Source of the DNA: Psychrobacter sp.
Lineage (GTDB): Bacteria; Pseudomonadota; Gammaproteobacteria; Pseudomonadales; Moraxellaceae
Assembly (NCBI GenBank): GCA_029264635.1
Contig: JARIAA010000122.1
Location: 1 to 17,226 of the forward strand
DNA length: 17,226 nt
Direction: 5' to 3'
Every line of letters begins with the position of its first letter. Position 1 is the first letter of the stretch. The translations under genes were made by a program, and so were the position numbers. The notes beneath the pieces are model-generated. The model ran no database searches, had not been told where the DNA came from, and saw only the letters and a list, made by a program, of their open reading frames with translations. Positions 15,505-17,226 of this stretch are shown here, piece by piece.

Positions 15505-15573
15505 ATTACTCCTTTTTCTACCCTGTTACTTTTTAGTTTATCTCTTCTTTCTATCTAGGTCATATAAACCTTT

Positions 15574-16407
15574 ATGCTAAATACGTCTCACTTAACCGAT
15601 TCACTATACGACAATGTTTATCATGCTTTAGCGAGCGTTGATTTTGACATTACAACTGATTTTAGTATCCAATCAGCGATGGCTTTTGAGACGCTACCCC
15701 TTACGATCCAAGCGCCACTATTGCAAAGCAAACGGATTATTTTGATAGCCAATAATCCCTCGATAGATACAGCAAACTTAGCGTCGCTGTTGCAGCCTAC
15801 TGATATATTGGTTTTATTTAATGACTTTATCCATGCTGATTTTTTTGCCAATCATCCTATAGCCAAAGATTTACCAAAGCTGTTGTTTTTTAGACAAATT
15901 GGCGACAGTTTATTGCATTTTGGCTTGCCGCCTCGTAGTAATAATCTGACGGCGATACTTGATATGGCAAAGCAGGCACCTCTTGGTATCTTATATGGCA
16001 ATACTGCCTACCAATTTCCTCTGCCAGCTGACGATCCCAGACCTAAAGACGATCCAATAACGCCTGAGCGAATATTAGACATTCCAGAGATGCTCAGTCA
16101 TTTATTACATAGTGAGGATTATAGTCGGGTATTATCAGAGCTACATAGTGTGGTAGCCGATTATCCTATTTTTGATGATATCCATTCATCTGCGCCAACT
16201 TCAGGGTTTTTATTGTATCGGTTATTATTAGCAGCGCGATTGCATGTGCAGCAGCGACAAAGCGCTGAGACTCCACTAGCGATAGTCATGTTAGGCTTTA
16301 ACGATGATGATAAGACAGCGCACTTTTGGGAGGGGCATAATTGGGCGTTTGAAAGACAAGAGCTTGCTACGCCGCCTAGTAAGGTTGAGATTATTCGTCA
16401 GTATTAA
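15574..16407 (+). CDS. Putative glycosyltransferase with sialyltransferase-like (GT29-type) motifs
   Basis: This 277-residue soluble protein has no signal peptide or membrane helix. Three spaced motifs resemble the sialylmotifs of family GT29. An L-like block, RIILIANNPSID...DILVLFN (54-83), has the nucleotide-binding Rossmann look. An S-like block is PTSG (208-211) followed about 30 residues later by VMLGFN (238-243). A His-x4-Glu, HNWAFE (255-260), matches the very-late motif. That would make it a cytoplasmic transferase, perhaps of a nonulosonic acid, working on surface glycans. This fits the adjacent GT2 glycosyltransferase. The call rests on motif spacing only. A general Rossmann-fold glycan enzyme is the alternative. 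The ATG has only a weak, distant AGGT ribosome site. It is convergent with the next gene. Confidence 0.5.
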   Translation: MLNTSHLTDSLYDNVYHALASVDFDITTDFSIQSAMAFETLPLTIQAPLLQSKRIILIANNPSIDTANLASLLQPTDILVLFNDFIHADFFANHPIAKDLPKLLFFRQIGDSLLHFGLPPRSNNLTAILDMAKQAPLGILYGNTAYQFPLPADDPRPKDDPITPERILDIPEMLSHLLHSEDYSRVLSELHSVVADYPIFDDIHSSAPTSGFLLYRLLLAARLHVQQRQSAETPLAIVMLGFNDDDKTAHFWEGHNWAFERQELATPPSKVEIIRQY

Positions 16408-16442
16408 TGAATGGATATTGATAAAATAGAGCTTTAAGCTCT

Positions 16443-17226
16443 CTACACATAAGGCGCATCGGGATAGTGTGCCGCTTCAATTTCAGCCTCAGTTGGCTTT
16501 CGATTCACCCTAATTGGCACTGTCTGTTCTGTTTGCCAGTCGATCAATTGTAGCGCTGCAAACTCTGCTAACCATCCTGACATCGGCCAGTGTTGCCACT
16601 TATCATAAAAGCGGTTGGCGTTAATAACGATACTGTCTAAATGATTGAGTGGCGGCCGATAGACACTATGCTGCTGATGATAAATCACATCGTCGGTCAA
16701 ATAAAAATCGATGCTTAACGCGCGGGCCATAAACGCAAAATCCGTATCTTCAGCGCCATAGCCAACATAATCTGTATCAAAACCGCCAATTTGCTCAAAC
16801 GAATCGCGCATAATGGCAAAACAAAGACTCCAAAACGCGCCATAATCCTGCGTCTGTTTAATAGAGGTATATTGTTGATTTGAATTCTGCTGCTCTTGCG
16901 AATAGAAGTTTTCCCGATAAGGGTTAAATACAGATAACTTGTCTAAAGTATCGGACGCCAATGTACCTTGTTGTAGCTGACTACCTTCGTCATGTGTCAA
17001 AGGACGGGTTAAATAACGCGGCTGCCCCATTAATAAAGCATTAGGCTGCGCTTGTAACTTACGATACAGCTGCTCGATAAAGGTTGGGGCGACGATACAA
17101 TCCACATCCAAAAAAATCATGGCATCATATGTGGCACGCGCGGCGCCCAGATTGCGATTATGACCAATATCAAACGAAGCACTACTTGCCAGTCCATCCT
17201 CAGTCGCTGTAGTCGTTGCTATCTTG
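16443..17226 (-). CDS. GT2-family glycosyltransferase, N-terminus beyond the right edge
   Basis: The frame is open from TAG at 16443-16445 to the window edge (261 codons). An internal ATG at 17120 is not the true start, because upstream in-frame codons encode FDIGHNRNLGAARATYDA, the typical GT-A sequence just before the metal site. The DxD-type metal site is FLDVDC. Farther on, GGFDTDYVGYGAEDTDFAFMA is the galactosyltransferase-type C-terminal motif (Glyco_transf_7C), with the G-x-E-D catalytic region. It is a cytoplasmic inverting sugar transferase, probably for lipooligosaccharide, capsule or protein glycans; donor and acceptor cannot be read. It lies 35 bases from the convergent sialyltransferase-like gene. 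The missing N-terminus should hold the nucleotide-binding strands. Confidence 0.85.
   Translation of the reverse strand, partial: KIATTTATEDGLASSASFDIGHNRNLGAARATYDAMIFLDVDCIVAPTFIEQLYRKLQAQPNALLMGQPRYLTRPLTHDEGSQLQQGTLASDTLDKLSVFNPYRENFYSQEQQNSNQQYTSIKQTQDYGAFWSLCFAIMRDSFEQIGGFDTDYVGYGAEDTDFAFMARALSIDFYLTDDVIYHQQHSVYRPPLNHLDSIVINANRFYDKWQHWPMSGWLAEFAALQLIDWQTEQTVPIRVNRKPTEAEIEAAHYPDAPYV

Noticed and set aside
16428..16442. AGAGCTTTAAGCTCT palindrome between the convergent glycan genes
   Set aside because: It has a short stem with little GC and no T-run, so it is too weak to call a terminator.
1..17226. CRISPR arrays, tRNA or rRNA genes, IS transposases, origins
   Set aside because: No regularly spaced repeats, tRNA-like cloverleaf, rRNA sequence or transposase motifs were noticed on either strand by eye.

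Overview
The window looks like part of a chromosome from a gammaproteobacterium of the Moraxellaceae, most likely Psychrobacter or a close relative. That placement is inferred from the protein style, the moderate GC with AT-rich spacers, and the gene set; no database search was possible. The centre is a complete histidine-utilisation (hut) locus, flanked by a type VI secretion gene, transporters and surface-glycan genes.

Layout. (1) 1-1861, minus strand: a vgrG-type T6SS spike gene. A single in-frame TAA at 347-349 cuts the reading frame, yet clear VgrG sequence continues in the same frame to the window edge. (2) 1862-2309: a 448-base spacer with a 14-bp tandem repeat, a possible C-terminal gene remnant, a strong terminator and a 7-bp inverted repeat. 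(3) 2310-3257, plus: an EamA/DMT-family permease. It shares a bidirectional terminator with (4) 3450-5821, minus: a three-gene polar amino acid ABC importer (lipoprotein binding protein, permease, ATPase) that most resembles cystine importers. (5) 6029-6808, minus: hutC, the GntR-family repressor, divergent from (6) 7084-14609, plus: hutU, a YjiH-family GATE-domain membrane protein, hutH, hutG and hutI, closed by a bidirectional terminator. (7) 14741-15319, minus: an exported double-PepSY protein. (8) 15574-16407, plus: a protein with sialyltransferase-like motifs, convergent with (9) a GT2-type glycosyltransferase (minus) that runs off the right edge.

How the genes fit together. HutH deaminates histidine to urocanate. 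HutU hydrates urocanate to imidazolonepropionate. HutI opens the ring to formiminoglutamate. HutG splits that to glutamate and formamide. There is no hutF, so this is the direct HutG route. HutC presumably represses transcription and is released by urocanate; a TTGTATATACAA palindrome just upstream of hutU is the obvious operator. No HutT-type permease is present. The YjiH-like protein sits in the usual position of the uptake gene and is the best candidate for histidine or urocanate transport.

Most unusual points: the interrupted vgrG; the YjiH-type protein in the hut cluster, with a perfect 14-bp inverted repeat inside its first codons; a hairpin/MITE-like element between hutG and hutI; competing inverted repeats upstream of the PepSY gene; and a bacterial protein whose spaced motifs resemble GT29 sialylmotifs.
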